Source: Hyphomicrobiales bacterium (lineage in GTDB: Bacteria > Pseudomonadota > Alphaproteobacteria > Rhizobiales > Rhizobiaceae). From it: 64,000 nt of DNA. The notes under the pieces are model-generated. The model was not told the origin of the DNA. It was given only the letters and a program-made list of their open reading frames with translations, and did no database searches. The stretch covers positions 94,067 through 158,066 of the forward strand of contig UEHQ01000011.1 of assembly GCA_900489925.1 (NCBI GenBank), given 5' to 3'. The position numbers and the translations under genes are program-made. Positions 17,497 through 26,460 of the stretch are shown here, one piece after another (within the stretch, counting starts at the first letter, position 1; each line of letters starts with the position of its first letter).

Positions 17497-18261
17497 ATGC
17501 CGCAAGACCTGTCATTCTACTACGCCGCCGTGCCTGCCGTGCTGCTTGTGGGCCTCGCCAAGGGCGGTATGGGCGACGCACTCTCGCTCATCGGCCTTCC
17601 CATTCTCGCCCTCGTGGTATCACCGGTCCAGGCGGCTGCGATCCTCCTGCCGATCCTGGTTTTCATGGACATGATCTCGCTCGTCGTCTGGCGCAAGCAT
17701 GGCGACAACGCGACGCTGACGATCATGCTGCCGGGCGCGATCGCAGGCATAGCGCTTGGCTGGGCCACGTCGGCCCTCGTTCCCGGAAATGTTCTGCGCG
17801 TCGTGATCGGCGCCGTGACCATTCTCTTCTGCCTGCGCTATTTCTGGAACAACTTCGGGCCCGGAGCAGGCAAGACCACACCGCCCCACGGCCAGCGGCC
17901 GCTGCTTGCCACCATGTGGGGCACGCTATCGGGTTACGGCAGCTTTGTCGCCCATGCCGGCGGCGCGCCGTTCCAGATCTACGCCTTGCCCTTGCAGCTG
18001 CCGCCGCGGGAATATACCGGCACCAGCGTTCGCTTCTTTGCAATCCTGAACGCCGTCAAGCTTGTTCCCTATTTTGCACTCGGCCAGCTCGACACGCAAA
18101 ATCTGGCGACCTCGGCGACCTTGCTGCCGTTTGCTCCGCTCGCCACCATCGCCGGCGCATGGTGCGTGCGGCGCATGAAGCCGACGATCTTCTATCCGTT
18201 CATCTATGCGATGGCGCTGATCGCCGCCATTTTGATCGCACGCGAGGGCCTCGGATTTTAA
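17497..18261 (+). CDS. TSUP (TauE/SafE) family membrane permease
   Basis: A 254-residue inner-membrane protein with about eight hydrophobic helices. The TauE/SafE signature occurs twice: LVGLAKGGMGDALSLIGLPILAL near the N-terminus and VAHAGGAPFQIYALPL in the second half. The family exports or imports sulfonates, sulfite or other small anions. The start MPQDLSF at 17497 has GGAGG at 17481-17485; an upstream in-frame start is less likely. The ArsR-type regulator begins about 70 bp downstream, but whether they work together is unknown. Confidence 0.9.
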   Translation: MPQDLSFYYAAVPAVLLVGLAKGGMGDALSLIGLPILALVVSPVQAAAILLPILVFMDMISLVVWRKHGDNATLTIMLPGAIAGIALGWATSALVPGNVLRVVIGAVTILFCLRYFWNNFGPGAGKTTPPHGQRPLLATMWGTLSGYGSFVAHAGGAPFQIYALPLQLPPREYTGTSVRFFAILNAVKLVPYFALGQLDTQNLATSATLLPFAPLATIAGAWCVRRMKPTIFYPFIYAMALIAAILIAREGLGF

Positions 18262-18329
18262 CTATCTGCAGTTTCGTTGCGCCGCACAATTTCCTTGCCG
18301 GATCGAGCTCTTTCACGTAGCTTTCGCTC

Positions 18330-18590
18330 ATGTCGAACGCGGATCCCTTTACTGCGATTGCCGACCCACACCGCCGCTTCCTGCTGGAAGAATTGCGGCG
18401 TGCACCAAAGACCGTGAACGAACTGGCCGTGGGCCTACCAATCAGCCGCCCCGCCGTTTCCCAACACCTCAAGGCATTGCTCGATTGCAACCTTGTCTCG
18501 GTAACCGCTGATGGCACAAAGCGAATTTACGCCGTCAACAATCGCGGCTTCGACCGACTGAACATCTGGCTTGATCAATTCTGGGCCTGA
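18330..18590 (+). CDS. Small ArsR-type winged-helix regulator
   Basis: An 86-residue DNA-binding protein. The winged helix covers almost the whole chain: ADPHRRFLLEELRR, VNELAVGLPISRPAVSQHLKAL, then the wing VTADGTKRIYAV. No Cys metal site is visible. It resembles the short ArsR proteins that control growth or transport genes next to them. A convergent hairpin terminator follows. Confidence 0.87.
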   Translation: MSNADPFTAIADPHRRFLLEELRRAPKTVNELAVGLPISRPAVSQHLKALLDCNLVSVTADGTKRIYAVNNRGFDRLNIWLDQFWA

Positions 18591-18610
18591 CGTCGTCTCC
18601 TGAAACGAAA

Positions 18611-18644
18611 ATGCGCCAGTTCCATTTGGTTGGAACCGGCGCAT
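18611..18644. terminator. Strong bidirectional hairpin between ArsR and DUF465
   Basis: ATGCGCCAGTTCCA pairs with TGGAACCGGCGCAT at 13 of 14 positions around TTTGGT. On the minus strand it is followed by TTTTCGTTT, suiting termination of the DUF465 gene. Confidence 0.7.
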
Positions 18645-18682
18645 AAGACCCTGCAGATCGTTCGATACGATCCTGGTTTCCG

Positions 18683-18856
18683 TTAATGAACGGATGATTT
18701 GAGACGCTCAATCTCGTCCTTGATGCGCAATTTTCTGCGCTTGCACTCGGCAACCTCACGGTCGTCTCTGGAGGGAGATGTCATAAGCAGATGCAGCTCC
18801 TCCTCAAGAGCGCCATGCTTTTTCTGGAGTGATTCAAGATGAGCTTGAACAGTCAT
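18683..18856 (-). CDS. YdcH family (DUF465) protein
   Basis: A 57-residue helical-hairpin protein with the DUF465 pattern: HLESLQKKHGALEEELH, then EVAECKRRKLRIKDEIERLKS. The start MTVQAHL at 18856 has GGAAGGG just upstream; the longer ORF begins within non-coding sequence. A second family member is encoded divergently at 19085. The function of the family is not established. Confidence 0.85.
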   Translation of the reverse strand: MTVQAHLESLQKKHGALEEELHLLMTSPSRDDREVAECKRRKLRIKDEIERLKSSVH

Positions 18857-19084
18857 TTGACCCTTCCTTCCTCTTACCTTTCTCCAGCCAACACCGCCGG
18901 AGATCCAAGGCGTCAACCTTTAAAGTGTGACACATTTTTGAAGGCTTGTCGAAGGCGAAAACAAGGAGAGTACGTGGCAAATTCATGATCGACACCAACT
19001 AGCCGTTCCCGCTATTTGGTGATAGGAGCATGCGAAAATCATCGGCACGACGGACAGCGTCCGCGGCGATCATGGGGAATGCGA

Positions 19085-19288
19085 ATGCCCGATCAGGAAC
19101 AGGCGGAAATCAGGCTTATCGTGGCGCGTCTGCGTCAGGAACACGAAGATTACGATGCCGCCATCAATGCCATGATTGCGACCGGCTGTGATGCGTTGCG
19201 CATTCAGCGGATGAAAAAGAAAAAGCTTGTCATCAAGGACAAGCTGAGCAAGCTCGAAGATCAGATCATTCCTGATATCATAGCCTGA
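19085..19288 (+). CDS. YdcH family (DUF465) protein, second copy
   Basis: A 67-residue helical hairpin: [20 protein letters not shown], then [23 protein letters not shown]. The KKKKLxIKDKL motif matches the first copy's KRRKLRIKDEI. The start MPDQEQ at 19085 has GGGGA 6 nt upstream; an ATG two codons earlier (19079) is less well spaced. It ends 8 bp before purE on the same strand, so it is probably cotranscribed with purEK. Confidence 0.83.
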   Translation: MPDQEQAEIRLIVARLRQEHEDYDAAINAMIATGCDALRIQRMKKKKLVIKDKLSKLEDQIIPDIIA

Positions 19289-19296
19289 GGAAAACT

Positions 19297-19800
19297 GTGG
19301 TGACGATGACAGACAGGCCGCCGGTTGCCATCATCATGGGCAGCCAGTCCGACTGGGAAACGATGAAGAATGCCGCCGATACGCTCGAGGCGCTCGAAAT
19401 CACCTACGATGCACGCATCATCTCCGCGCATCGCACGCCTGACCGGATGGTGAACTTCGCCAAGGGTGCGAAGGCGGAAGGCTTCAAGGTCATCATCGCA
19501 GGCGCCGGTGGCGCCGCACACCTGCCCGGCATGACCGCTTCGATGACCCCCCTCCCCGTCTTCGGCGTCCCGGTTCAGTCAAAAACGATGTCCGGCCAGG
19601 ACAGCCTTCTGTCCATCGTGCAGATGCCTGGCGGCATCCCCGTCGGCACGCTGGCCATCGGCAAGGCAGGCGCGATCAACGCCGCTCTCCTTGCCGCCGC
19701 CGTGCTGGCCCTTTCCGACGACGAGATCGCAGACCGGCTTGACGAGTGGCGCGAGCGCCAGAGCGCGGCGATCGCCGAATACCCCATGGACGACCTATGA
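19297..19800 (+). CDS. purE: 5-(carboxyamino)imidazole ribonucleotide mutase
   Basis: Purine biosynthesis enzyme converting N5-CAIR to CAIR, 167 residues. Motifs: IIMGSQSDW near the N-terminus (phosphate binding), SAHRTPDRM (catalytic His), [27 protein letters not shown]. It starts at a GTG (19297) with GAGG 6 nt upstream; an ATG at 19306 also exists. It overlaps purK by 4 bp (ATGA). Complete and of normal length. Confidence 0.95.
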   Translation: MVTMTDRPPVAIIMGSQSDWETMKNAADTLEALEITYDARIISAHRTPDRMVNFAKGAKAEGFKVIIAGAGGAAHLPGMTASMTPLPVFGVPVQSKTMSGQDSLLSIVQMPGGIPVGTLAIGKAGAINAALLAAAVLALSDDEIADRLDEWRERQSAAIAEYPMDDL

Positions 19801-20858
19801 CTGTAAGAACGATCGGCATCATCGGCGGCGGCCAGCTTGGCCGCATGCTCGCCATGGCTGCCGCACGCCTGAACTTCCGCACCATCATTCTCGAGCCGCA
19901 AGCCGATTGCCCGGCGGCACAGGTCGCCAACGGCCAGATCGTGGCGGCTTATGACGACCCGGCCGCCCTCGAAGAACTCGCCACGGTTTGCGATGTCATC
20001 ACCTACGAATTCGAGAACGTCCCTGTTTCGGCTGCGGAAGCCTTGGCGCAGACCGTTCCTGTCTATCCGCCGCCAAAGGCTCTCGAAGCCGCTCAGGATC
20101 GCCTGATCGAAAAGCGCTTCATCAACGATTGCGGCATCCCGACCGCCAGGTTCCACACCGTCGACAGCCAGGCTGACCTCGAGGCCGGTCTGGTGGATTT
20201 CGGCGGTCAGGGCGTATTGAAGACGCGCCGCCTCGGTTACGACGGCAAGGGCCAGAAGGTTTTCCGTTCCAGCGGCGACAGCGCCGACGGCGCCTACGCC
20301 GCGCTGGGCGGCGTTCCCCTTATCCTCGAAAGCTTCGTGACCTTCGAACGCGAGATCTCGATCATTGCCGCGCGCGGCACGGATGGAACCGTCGTCTGCT
20401 ACGACCCCGCCGAAAACGTCCATCGCAACGGCATCCTCCATACCTCGACGGTACCGGCATCCATCACCGACGCGACAGCCGCCGCGGCCCGCAAGGCCGG
20501 CGAGCAGATCCTGTCGACACTTGGATATGTCGGTGTGATCGGCATCGAGTTCTTCGTGCTTGCCGACGGCAGCCTGATTGCCAACGAAATGGCGCCGCGC
20601 GTCCACAACTCTGGCCATTGGACGGAAGCGGCCTGCGTTGTCTCCCAGTTCGAGCAGCACATTCGCGCCGTCAGCGGCCTGCCTCTCGGCAATGCGGATC
20701 GTCACTCGGACTGCGTGATGCAGAACCTGATCGGCGACGATATCCTGGCGCTGAACGACTGGCTGAAGCGCCGCGACACGCTCGTCCATCTCTATGGCAA
20801 GACGGAATCTCGTCCCGGTCGCAAGATGGGTCACGTGACGACGCTGGCAGCAAAGTAA
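19797..20858 (+). CDS. purK: 5-(carboxyamino)imidazole ribonucleotide synthase
   Basis: ATP-grasp enzyme making N5-CAIR from AIR, ATP and bicarbonate; 353 residues. The N-terminal [17 protein letters not shown] is diagnostic. The ATP-grasp middle contains [13 protein letters not shown] and the metal-binding [25 protein letters not shown]. The ATG overlaps the purE stop, so the start is certain and the pair is coupled. Confidence 0.96.
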   Translation: MTVRTIGIIGGGQLGRMLAMAAARLNFRTIILEPQADCPAAQVANGQIVAAYDDPAALEELATVCDVITYEFENVPVSAAEALAQTVPVYPPPKALEAAQDRLIEKRFINDCGIPTARFHTVDSQADLEAGLVDFGGQGVLKTRRLGYDGKGQKVFRSSGDSADGAYAALGGVPLILESFVTFEREISIIAARGTDGTVVCYDPAENVHRNGILHTSTVPASITDATAAAARKAGEQILSTLGYVGVIGIEFFVLADGSLIANEMAPRVHNSGHWTEAACVVSQFEQHIRAVSGLPLGNADRHSDCVMQNLIGDDILALNDWLKRRDTLVHLYGKTESRPGRKMGHVTTLAAK

Positions 20859-20913
20859 GAGGTTTTTCCTCGACTAATCCAGCCTTCGCCACGGGAAAAA
20901 CACCTTCACGTGG

Positions 20914-20942
20914 TTGACACAGACAAGAGGCCGGGTTATCTG
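20914..20942 (+). promoter_or_regulatory. Sigma-70-type promoter of rpmJ
   Basis: A perfect TTGACA (20914-20919), a 17-bp spacer and TATCTG (20937-20942) lie 93 bp before rpmJ. The predicted transcription start is near 20949. Confidence 0.55.
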
Positions 20943-20958
20943 CACGCCCAACCTGAAG

Positions 20959-20980
20959 AGCGCGCCTTGAGCGCGCTTTT
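20959..20980 (+). terminator. Leader hairpin with T-run before rpmJ
   Basis: AGCGCGC pairs with GCGCGCT around CTTGA, followed by TTTT. It lies about 10 nt after the predicted transcription start and 55 bp before rpmJ. It may end purK transcripts, attenuate rpmJ, or both. Confidence 0.45.
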
Positions 20981-21034
20981 GAATGTAAAAGATACGGGCG
21001 AATGTGAATTCCCCCAAACTCGCGGATCAAAACA

Positions 21035-21160
21035 ATGAAGATCAAGAATTCGCTCAAGTCGCTCAAGGCTCGTCATCGTGACAACCGCCTGGTTCGCCGC
21101 AAGGGCCGCATCTACATCATCAACAAGCTGAACCCACGCTTCAAGGCTCGTCAGGGCTGA
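21035..21160 (+). CDS. rpmJ: 50S ribosomal protein L36, type B
   Basis: A 41-codon gene starting ATG AAG ATC AAG and ending RFKARQG. It shows the L36 pattern: [17 protein letters not shown], then [20 protein letters not shown]. The zinc-binding Cys/His residues of type A L36 are absent, which marks the C-minus (type B) form usual in alphaproteobacteria. Very basic, as expected for a large-subunit ribosomal protein. It stands alone with its own promoter upstream. Confidence 0.93.
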
Positions 21161-21267
21161 TATAGCAGGCCGGATGGTTCGGCAGCATTTTTGCGCCTGA
21201 GCCAGTCCGGGGGATTGCACAGTTGGTCCCGTTAAATTGCTTTGATCTTCTGCGTTGGCGGGCTACT

Positions 21268-21882
21268 ATGCCCGCCATGCGTTTTTTTGCCATGACGTTT
21301 GCGGCACTGCCGCTGTCCCTCGCTGTACTCGTGACTGCCTTGCCTGCCATTGCTCAGGATAAGGAAACGATTGTCGAGCAGCCGGACGTCAACCTTTCCC
21401 CTAAACAGCATCTCGACCAGCTCTACGCTGAATTGAAGCGCGAGCGCGATCCCGACAAGGCGAGCAGCATCGCCGATGAAATCCGCGCGGAGTGGAACGA
21501 CTCGGGCAGCGCAACGGTCAATCTGCTGATGCAGTGGGCGGACAAGGCAATCCAGGAAAAACGCACCGCGGCCGCGCTCGACTTCCTTGATCAGGCGATT
21601 GCCCTGAAGCCCAACTACGCGGAAAGCTGGAACCGGCGGGCGACGCTGAACTACGCAAACGGCAACCTGCGCAAGTCGATGGCCGATATCGAACGCGTCC
21701 TCGACCTCGAGCCCCGCCATTTCGGCGCGCTGTCCGGCATGGCGGCGATTCTGGGCGACACCAACAACGATCAGCTGGCGTTGAAGGCCTGGGAACGGTT
21801 CCTCGACGTCTATCCCGCCAACCGCAGTGCGCAGGAACAGATGAACACCCTGTCCGAAAAGCTCGCCGGCAGCCGCACCTGA
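21268..21882 (+). CDS. Exported tetratricopeptide repeat protein
   Basis: About 204 residues. A signal peptide (MRFFAMTFAALPLSLAVLVTALPAIA then QDK) is followed by TPR units around residues 85-185: AALDFLDQAIALKPNYAESW, then SMADIERVLDLEPRHFGAL. It is predicted periplasmic and likely scaffolds protein contacts. Starts at 21268 or 21277 are both possible; neither has a strong Shine-Dalgarno. No operon partner is obvious; the next gene lies 81 bp away. Confidence 0.82.
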   Translation: MPAMRFFAMTFAALPLSLAVLVTALPAIAQDKETIVEQPDVNLSPKQHLDQLYAELKRERDPDKASSIADEIRAEWNDSGSATVNLLMQWADKAIQEKRTAAALDFLDQAIALKPNYAESWNRRATLNYANGNLRKSMADIERVLDLEPRHFGALSGMAAILGDTNNDQLALKAWERFLDVYPANRSAQEQMNTLSEKLAGSRT

Positions 21883-21963
21883 TCCTTGACGGTGAACCGG
21901 ATGACCCAATCTTACGTATGCCGAACCTGAGTATGGCTGCGAGATTGCCCGTGAGTCGTTGAG

Positions 21964-22947
21964 ATGCTTGCCGAACTTTCCACCCTTCTTGCCCCGTTGG
22001 CCGCGGCTATCGGCTACTCCTCCTACAAGGCGCGCCAGTTCGAGCGGACCCACCCCAACATCGGCGAACTGACCGATATCGGCTACCTGATCAACGCGGT
22101 GCATGTTCCACGCCCCGATTCTGCCGATCTCCCGCCCCTGGTCTTCCTTCACGGCGCAAGCGGCAACCTGCTCGATCAGGTCGGCGCCTTCCTCGAGCCG
22201 CTGTCAGGGCGTGCGGAAATGCTCTTCGTCGATCGTCCCGGCCACGGCTATTCCGAGCGCGGCGGCCCGGAGAACGACCTGCCCTCCGGCCAGGCCGATG
22301 CGATTGCCACCCTTATGGACAAGCACGGCATTGAGAAGGCCATCATAGTCGGCCACTCGTTCGGCGGCGCCATTGCAGCAGCCTTTGGCGTGCGCCACCC
22401 CGACAAGACGGCGGGACTGCTGTTTCTCGCACCCGCCACCCACCCTTGGCCGGGCGGCATCGACTGGTATTACCACGCGGCCACCGCGCCTATTATCGGC
22501 TGGATATTCAATCACGCCTTCGTCGTGCCGCTCGGCTTGCTGAAGCTTGAGCGCGGCACGATCAACGTTTTCCATCCCAATCCGCGTCCGGCGGATTACG
22601 TCGCGAAGACCGGCCCCTCCCTGGTGCTGCGACCCGATACGTTCCACCACAACGCCTCGGATCTCGCGCGGCTGCTCAGCTACCTCAAGGTGCAATCGCC
22701 GTCCTATGCCAGGATCACGGCGCCGACGGTGATCATCACCGGAGATAGCGATGCCATTGTCTGGGAACATCTTCATTCTCAGGGTCTGGCCCGCGATATC
22801 CCGGGATCGGAACTGGTGAAGATCAGGGGCGTCGGCCACAAGCCGGATTACCTCGCAACCGACGTCGCCATCGCGGCACTGGAGAAGATCGCAGGACAAC
22901 CCCGCGACCTCCAGGCTGCCGCGCGCGCAGCCGAAAAGCGGCTCTAG
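21964..22947 (+). CDS. Alpha/beta hydrolase
   Basis: A 327-residue alpha/beta hydrolase. Motifs: the oxyanion region PLVFLHGASGNLLDQ near 58-72, nucleophile elbow GHSFGGAI (catalytic Ser), an Asp after TVIITGDSD, and a C-terminal catalytic His in GVGHKPD. The hydrophobic N-terminus (LLAPLAAAIGYSSYKA) may be a membrane anchor. The substrate is unknown. Its TAG stop and that of the convergent SDR share the palindrome CTAG (22944-22947). Confidence 0.88.
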   Translation: MLAELSTLLAPLAAAIGYSSYKARQFERTHPNIGELTDIGYLINAVHVPRPDSADLPPLVFLHGASGNLLDQVGAFLEPLSGRAEMLFVDRPGHGYSERGGPENDLPSGQADAIATLMDKHGIEKAIIVGHSFGGAIAAAFGVRHPDKTAGLLFLAPATHPWPGGIDWYYHAATAPIIGWIFNHAFVVPLGLLKLERGTINVFHPNPRPADYVAKTGPSLVLRPDTFHHNASDLARLLSYLKVQSPSYARITAPTVIITGDSDAIVWEHLHSQGLARDIPGSELVKIRGVGHKPDYLATDVAIAALEKIAGQPRDLQAAARAAEKRL

Positions 22948-23660
22948 CCAGCCAGACTGAGCCCGCCATCGCAGGTCACGATGTGACCGCTCATGAAGCT
23001 GTTTCCGATCAGGAAGCTGATTGCCTTGGCGACATCTTGCGGCTGTCCAACACGGCCTACGGGCGTGCGGCCAGCGAAGTCCTCGAAAAGGGCGGCGCGC
23101 TGCTGTTGCGGAACCGCATCCCACCATGGGGTATCGACTACCCCAGGCGAGACCCCGTTACAGCGGCGTGGCTTCAGCTCCACGGCGAGCACCCGCACTA
23201 TCGCCTCGATCGCCGCGTTGACGGCGGCAAGACCTGCCGTTCCCGGCAGTGCCGCCTGGGCGCTTACGGCCGAAACGAACGTGATGCTGCCTTCGGACGC
23301 AAGGAATGGCAGGGCCGCTTGCGCCACCGCCGCCTGCGGAATGACCTTCGTCTGGAACCCCGCCAGCAGATCACTCATGGCAAGCGTTGCGAAAGGACCG
23401 GCACCATGCCCGCTTCCCAACGCGAGTACCAGATGATCGATAGAGCCGATCCCGGCGAATGCCGCGGCGGTCGCGCCCGCATCCATGGCGTCGAACGCCA
23501 TGGTTCTCAGATCACCGCCCAGGGAGGCCTTTACCTGCGCAAGCTTTTCCTCGTTCCGCCCTGTGGCGGTTACGGCAAATCCTTGTTCTAGAAGTAATTT
23601 TACGGTGGCAAGGCCGATCCCCGAAGACCCGCCAACAACGACGACGTGCTGCAATGACAT
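22944..23660 (-). CDS. SDR-fold protein lacking the catalytic Tyr/Lys
   Basis: A 238-residue Rossmann protein. The cofactor motif VVGGSSGIGLATV, an acidic DAMDAG turn and the C-terminal CDGGLSLAG show an SDR. Where the active-site Tyr-x3-Lys should be, the protein reads GLAAVNAAIEAIV: Tyr is replaced by Leu and Lys by Asn. The upstream Ser is kept in SAVSAQ. It may be a non-catalytic or mechanistically altered SDR. ATG 23660 has GGAG upstream. It is divergent from the XRE regulator at 23788, a likely controller. Confidence 0.85.
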   Translation of the reverse strand: MSLQHVVVVGGSSGIGLATVKLLLEQGFAVTATGRNEEKLAQVKASLGGDLRTMAFDAMDAGATAAAFAGIGSIDHLVLALGSGHGAGPFATLAMSDLLAGFQTKVIPQAAVAQAALPFLASEGSITFVSAVSAQAALPGTAGLAAVNAAIEAIVRVLAVELKPRRCNGVSPGVVDTPWWDAVPQQQRAALFEDFAGRTPVGRVGQPQDVAKAISFLIGNSFMSGHIVTCDGGLSLAG

Positions 23661-23787
23661 GATGTTGCTCCTTGAATGACGTAGCCGCCAGGACGTCGAT
23701 CGGCCGGCGACGGAAACATCATTGCTGAGGGCGACAATGGCAAACAGTTCCAGTTTTATCCTGGTATCGATACTGATATGATGCCTC

Positions 23788-24636
23788 ATGGATCAGATAT
23801 CGACAGACCCGAAGCTTGAGGCTCGCCGGCGTGAACTCGCGGCATTCCTGCGCTCGCGTCGCGAGCGGCTGACGCCCGCCGCCGCAAATCTGCCGGAAGG
23901 TTTTCGCAGACGCACGCCGGGGCTGCGCCGTGAAGAGCTCGCGATGCTCGCCGGGGTAGGCACCACTTGGTACACATGGCTGGAACAGGGGCGCGACGTT
24001 CGCCCGTCGCCGCAGGTTCTGTCCGCGCTTGCTGATGCGCTGCAGCTCGATCCGGCCGAACGCCAACACCTTTTTGTGCTCGCGGGCCGACCGGCCCCGG
24101 AGGCGCGGTCCGTCGGGCCGGAGATCGTAGGCGAGCCCCTGCAGCACATCTTGCGCACACTTAGCCACCAACCGGCCTATGTCCTCGGCCGTCGCTGGGA
24201 TGTCCTCGCCTGGAACACGGCCGCGGCGAAGCTCTTCGGTGGCTACGATAACGCGGATCCAGATCAGCGGAACACGATGTACAGGCTGTTCGCCGATGCG
24301 GCGCATCGCAAGCTTCTTGTCGACTGGGACCATGTCGCGCGCGCCTCGCTTGCGATGTTCCGTGCTGACAGTGCTCGCTTTGCCGGGGATCCCGATTTCG
24401 AACGATTGATTGCGCTCCTGAAGGAGACAAGCCAAGAGTTCCGCGAGTGGTGGCCAAGACATGAGGTTTTGAGGCCACTGAGTGGTCTCAAGCGCATCGA
24501 TCACCCGCTGAAGGGCCGGATGTCCTTTGAACACACCGGCCTGACCATCATGGGTGAGCCGGACATGAAACTGATCGTCTATACTCCGGTCGATGTCGAT
24601 GAGACGGAGAGGAAGTTGGCGGAACTGCTGGCTTGA
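23788..24636 (+). CDS. XRE-family regulator with MmyB-like ligand domain
   Basis: A 282-residue DNA-binding protein. The N-terminal helix-turn-helix spans about 10-75 (AFLRSRRERLTPA, LRREELAMLAGVGTTWYTWLEQGRD). The C-terminal MmyB-like domain from about 105 has the typical RWDVLAWNTAAAKLFG and WDHVARASLAMFRAD motifs. Regulators of this build commonly control a divergently transcribed SDR; here the SDR starts 127 bp away on the other strand. The ligand is unknown. Confidence 0.9.
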   Translation: MDQISTDPKLEARRRELAAFLRSRRERLTPAAANLPEGFRRRTPGLRREELAMLAGVGTTWYTWLEQGRDVRPSPQVLSALADALQLDPAERQHLFVLAGRPAPEARSVGPEIVGEPLQHILRTLSHQPAYVLGRRWDVLAWNTAAAKLFGGYDNADPDQRNTMYRLFADAAHRKLLVDWDHVARASLAMFRADSARFAGDPDFERLIALLKETSQEFREWWPRHEVLRPLSGLKRIDHPLKGRMSFEHTGLTIMGEPDMKLIVYTPVDVDETERKLAELLA

Positions 24637-24709
24637 GCGAGCGATCGATCATTGCCCCATCGGAGGGGAATCCCATATTCTCCTCATCGCCGTCCTTCGA
24701 GGGGAAGTC

Positions 24710-26455
24710 ATGGACCGCATTCGCATGAGATTCGTTGCTGCTTTCGCCGCGCTGTCGCTGGCCGTCTCGCCGCTGTTGCCGGCGTTTGCCGCCTCACCTG
24801 CACCTGTGGAGGCCGAACATGGAATGGTCGTGACCGCCCAACATCTCGCCACCGACGTCGGCGTCGATGTCTTGAAGAGCGGCGGCAATGCGGTGGATGC
24901 GGCGGTCGCCGTCGGTTATGCGCTGGCTGTCGTCTATCCGAGCGCGGGCAATATCGGTGGCGGCGGCTTCATGACGATCCGCCTGAAGGACGGACGAAGC
25001 ACGTTCCTGGATTTCCGCGAACGCGCTCCGCTTGCGGCGACCAAGACGATGTACCTCGACGCCAAGGGCGACATCGTGCCCCGTGCAAGTCTGGATGGCT
25101 ATCTTGCTGTCGGCGTGCCCGGTTCGGTCATGGGTTTCGAGACTGCACGCGAAAAGTATGGAACGAAGTCCCGGGCGGCGCTGCTGGCACCGGCCATCCG
25201 CTTTGCACAGGAGGGCTTCACGCTTGGACAAGGGGATGCCGCGCTCCTCGCCGCCAGCGCCAAGCGGCTGGCAAAGGACGAAGCCGCGGCGAAGATCTTC
25301 CTCAAGTCGGATGGCAGCCCCTACGCCTCCGGCGAAAAACTGGTGCAGCCTGACCTTGCCACAGCACTTTCCGCCATTGCGGAAAAGGGACCGGACGCCT
25401 TCTACAAGGGCGCCCCGGCGGAAGCGATCGTCAAGGCAAGCCAGACCAAGGGCGGCCTGCTGGCGAAGGAAGACTTCGAGCAATATGCCGTGCGCGAGCT
25501 CAAGCCTGTCGAGTGCAGTTATCGCGGCTACGATATCATTTCCTCTCCTCCCCCCTCCTCCGGCGGCGTCATCATCTGCGAGATCCTCAATGTGCTGGAA
25601 GGCTACCCGCTCTCCTTCCTCGGCTACGGCTCGGCCGAGACCGTGCACCTGATGGTCGAGGCCATGCGCTACGCCTATGTGGACCGCAACGCCGCCCTCG
25701 GCGATCCCGATTTCATCGACAACCCGGTGACGACGCTGCTCGACAAGAGCTATGCCAAAGCCATCCGCGCAAAGATCGATACCTATAAATCCGGCACCTC
25801 CGCCAACCTGAAACCGATGGGCGCCAAGGAAAGCGTCGAGACCACGCATTACTCGATCATTGATGACGAGGGGAACGCCGTCGCCGTCACCTACACGCTG
25901 AACGGCAATTTCGGCGCCGGCGTCGTGGCTCCGGGCACCGGGATCCTGCTCAACAACGAGATGGATGACTTCACCTCCAAGCCCGGCGTTCCGAACCTCT
26001 ATGGTCTCGTTCAGGGCGAAGCCAACGCCATCGCGCCGAAGAAGACGCCTCTTTCCTCGATGAGTCCGACCATCGTCACCAAGGACGGCAAGCCCTTCAT
26101 GGTGATCGGCAGCCCCGGCGGTTCGCGCATCATTACCATTACGCTGGAAGCCATTCTCAACGTCATCGACTTCGGCATGGACATCAGCCAGGCAGTCAAC
26201 GCGCCGCGCATCCACCACCAATGGCAGCCGGACAAGATCTATCTCGAACCCTATGCGCTTTCTCCCGATACGATCCGGGCACTGATCGCGATGGGCCACA
26301 CGCTGGACGACGGCAGTGGCCCGCCGCAATGGGGCCAGGCCGCTGGCATTCTCGTGGGCGGCAAGAGCCTTGCCGGCATCGAGAAAGGCGGCGGCGCGCG
26401 CTACAACGGCGCCATGGACAGCCGCGCGGTCGAGGGCTCGGCCGGCGGCTACTGA
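24710..26455 (+). CDS. ggt: Gamma-glutamyltransferase
   Basis: A 581-residue exported Ntn-hydrolase that splits gamma-glutamyl bonds of glutathione. The signal peptide covers about 1-27 (LAVSPLLPAFAA). The large subunit holds SGGNAVDAAVAVGYALAVV and NIGGGGFMTI. Autocleavage should occur before Thr378 in ETTHYSIIDDEGNAV, giving the small subunit with its Gly-rich GSPGGSRI loop. ATG 24710 has CGAGGGG upstream. The ORF is complete. A long ORF on the opposite strand is a shadow. The end is 5 bp from a convergent gene. Confidence 0.95.
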   Translation: MDRIRMRFVAAFAALSLAVSPLLPAFAASPAPVEAEHGMVVTAQHLATDVGVDVLKSGGNAVDAAVAVGYALAVVYPSAGNIGGGGFMTIRLKDGRSTFLDFRERAPLAATKTMYLDAKGDIVPRASLDGYLAVGVPGSVMGFETAREKYGTKSRAALLAPAIRFAQEGFTLGQGDAALLAASAKRLAKDEAAAKIFLKSDGSPYASGEKLVQPDLATALSAIAEKGPDAFYKGAPAEAIVKASQTKGGLLAKEDFEQYAVRELKPVECSYRGYDIISSPPPSSGGVIICEILNVLEGYPLSFLGYGSAETVHLMVEAMRYAYVDRNAALGDPDFIDNPVTTLLDKSYAKAIRAKIDTYKSGTSANLKPMGAKESVETTHYSIIDDEGNAVAVTYTLNGNFGAGVVAPGTGILLNNEMDDFTSKPGVPNLYGLVQGEANAIAPKKTPLSSMSPTIVTKDGKPFMVIGSPGGSRIITITLEAILNVIDFGMDISQAVNAPRIHHQWQPDKIYLEPYALSPDTIRALIAMGHTLDDGSGPPQWGQAAGILVGGKSLAGIEKGGGARYNGAMDSRAVEGSAGGY

Positions 26456-26460
26456 CGCCA

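Noticed and set aside
19575..20834. 419-residue open frame opposite purE/purK
   Set aside because: Antisense shadow of two certain purine genes.
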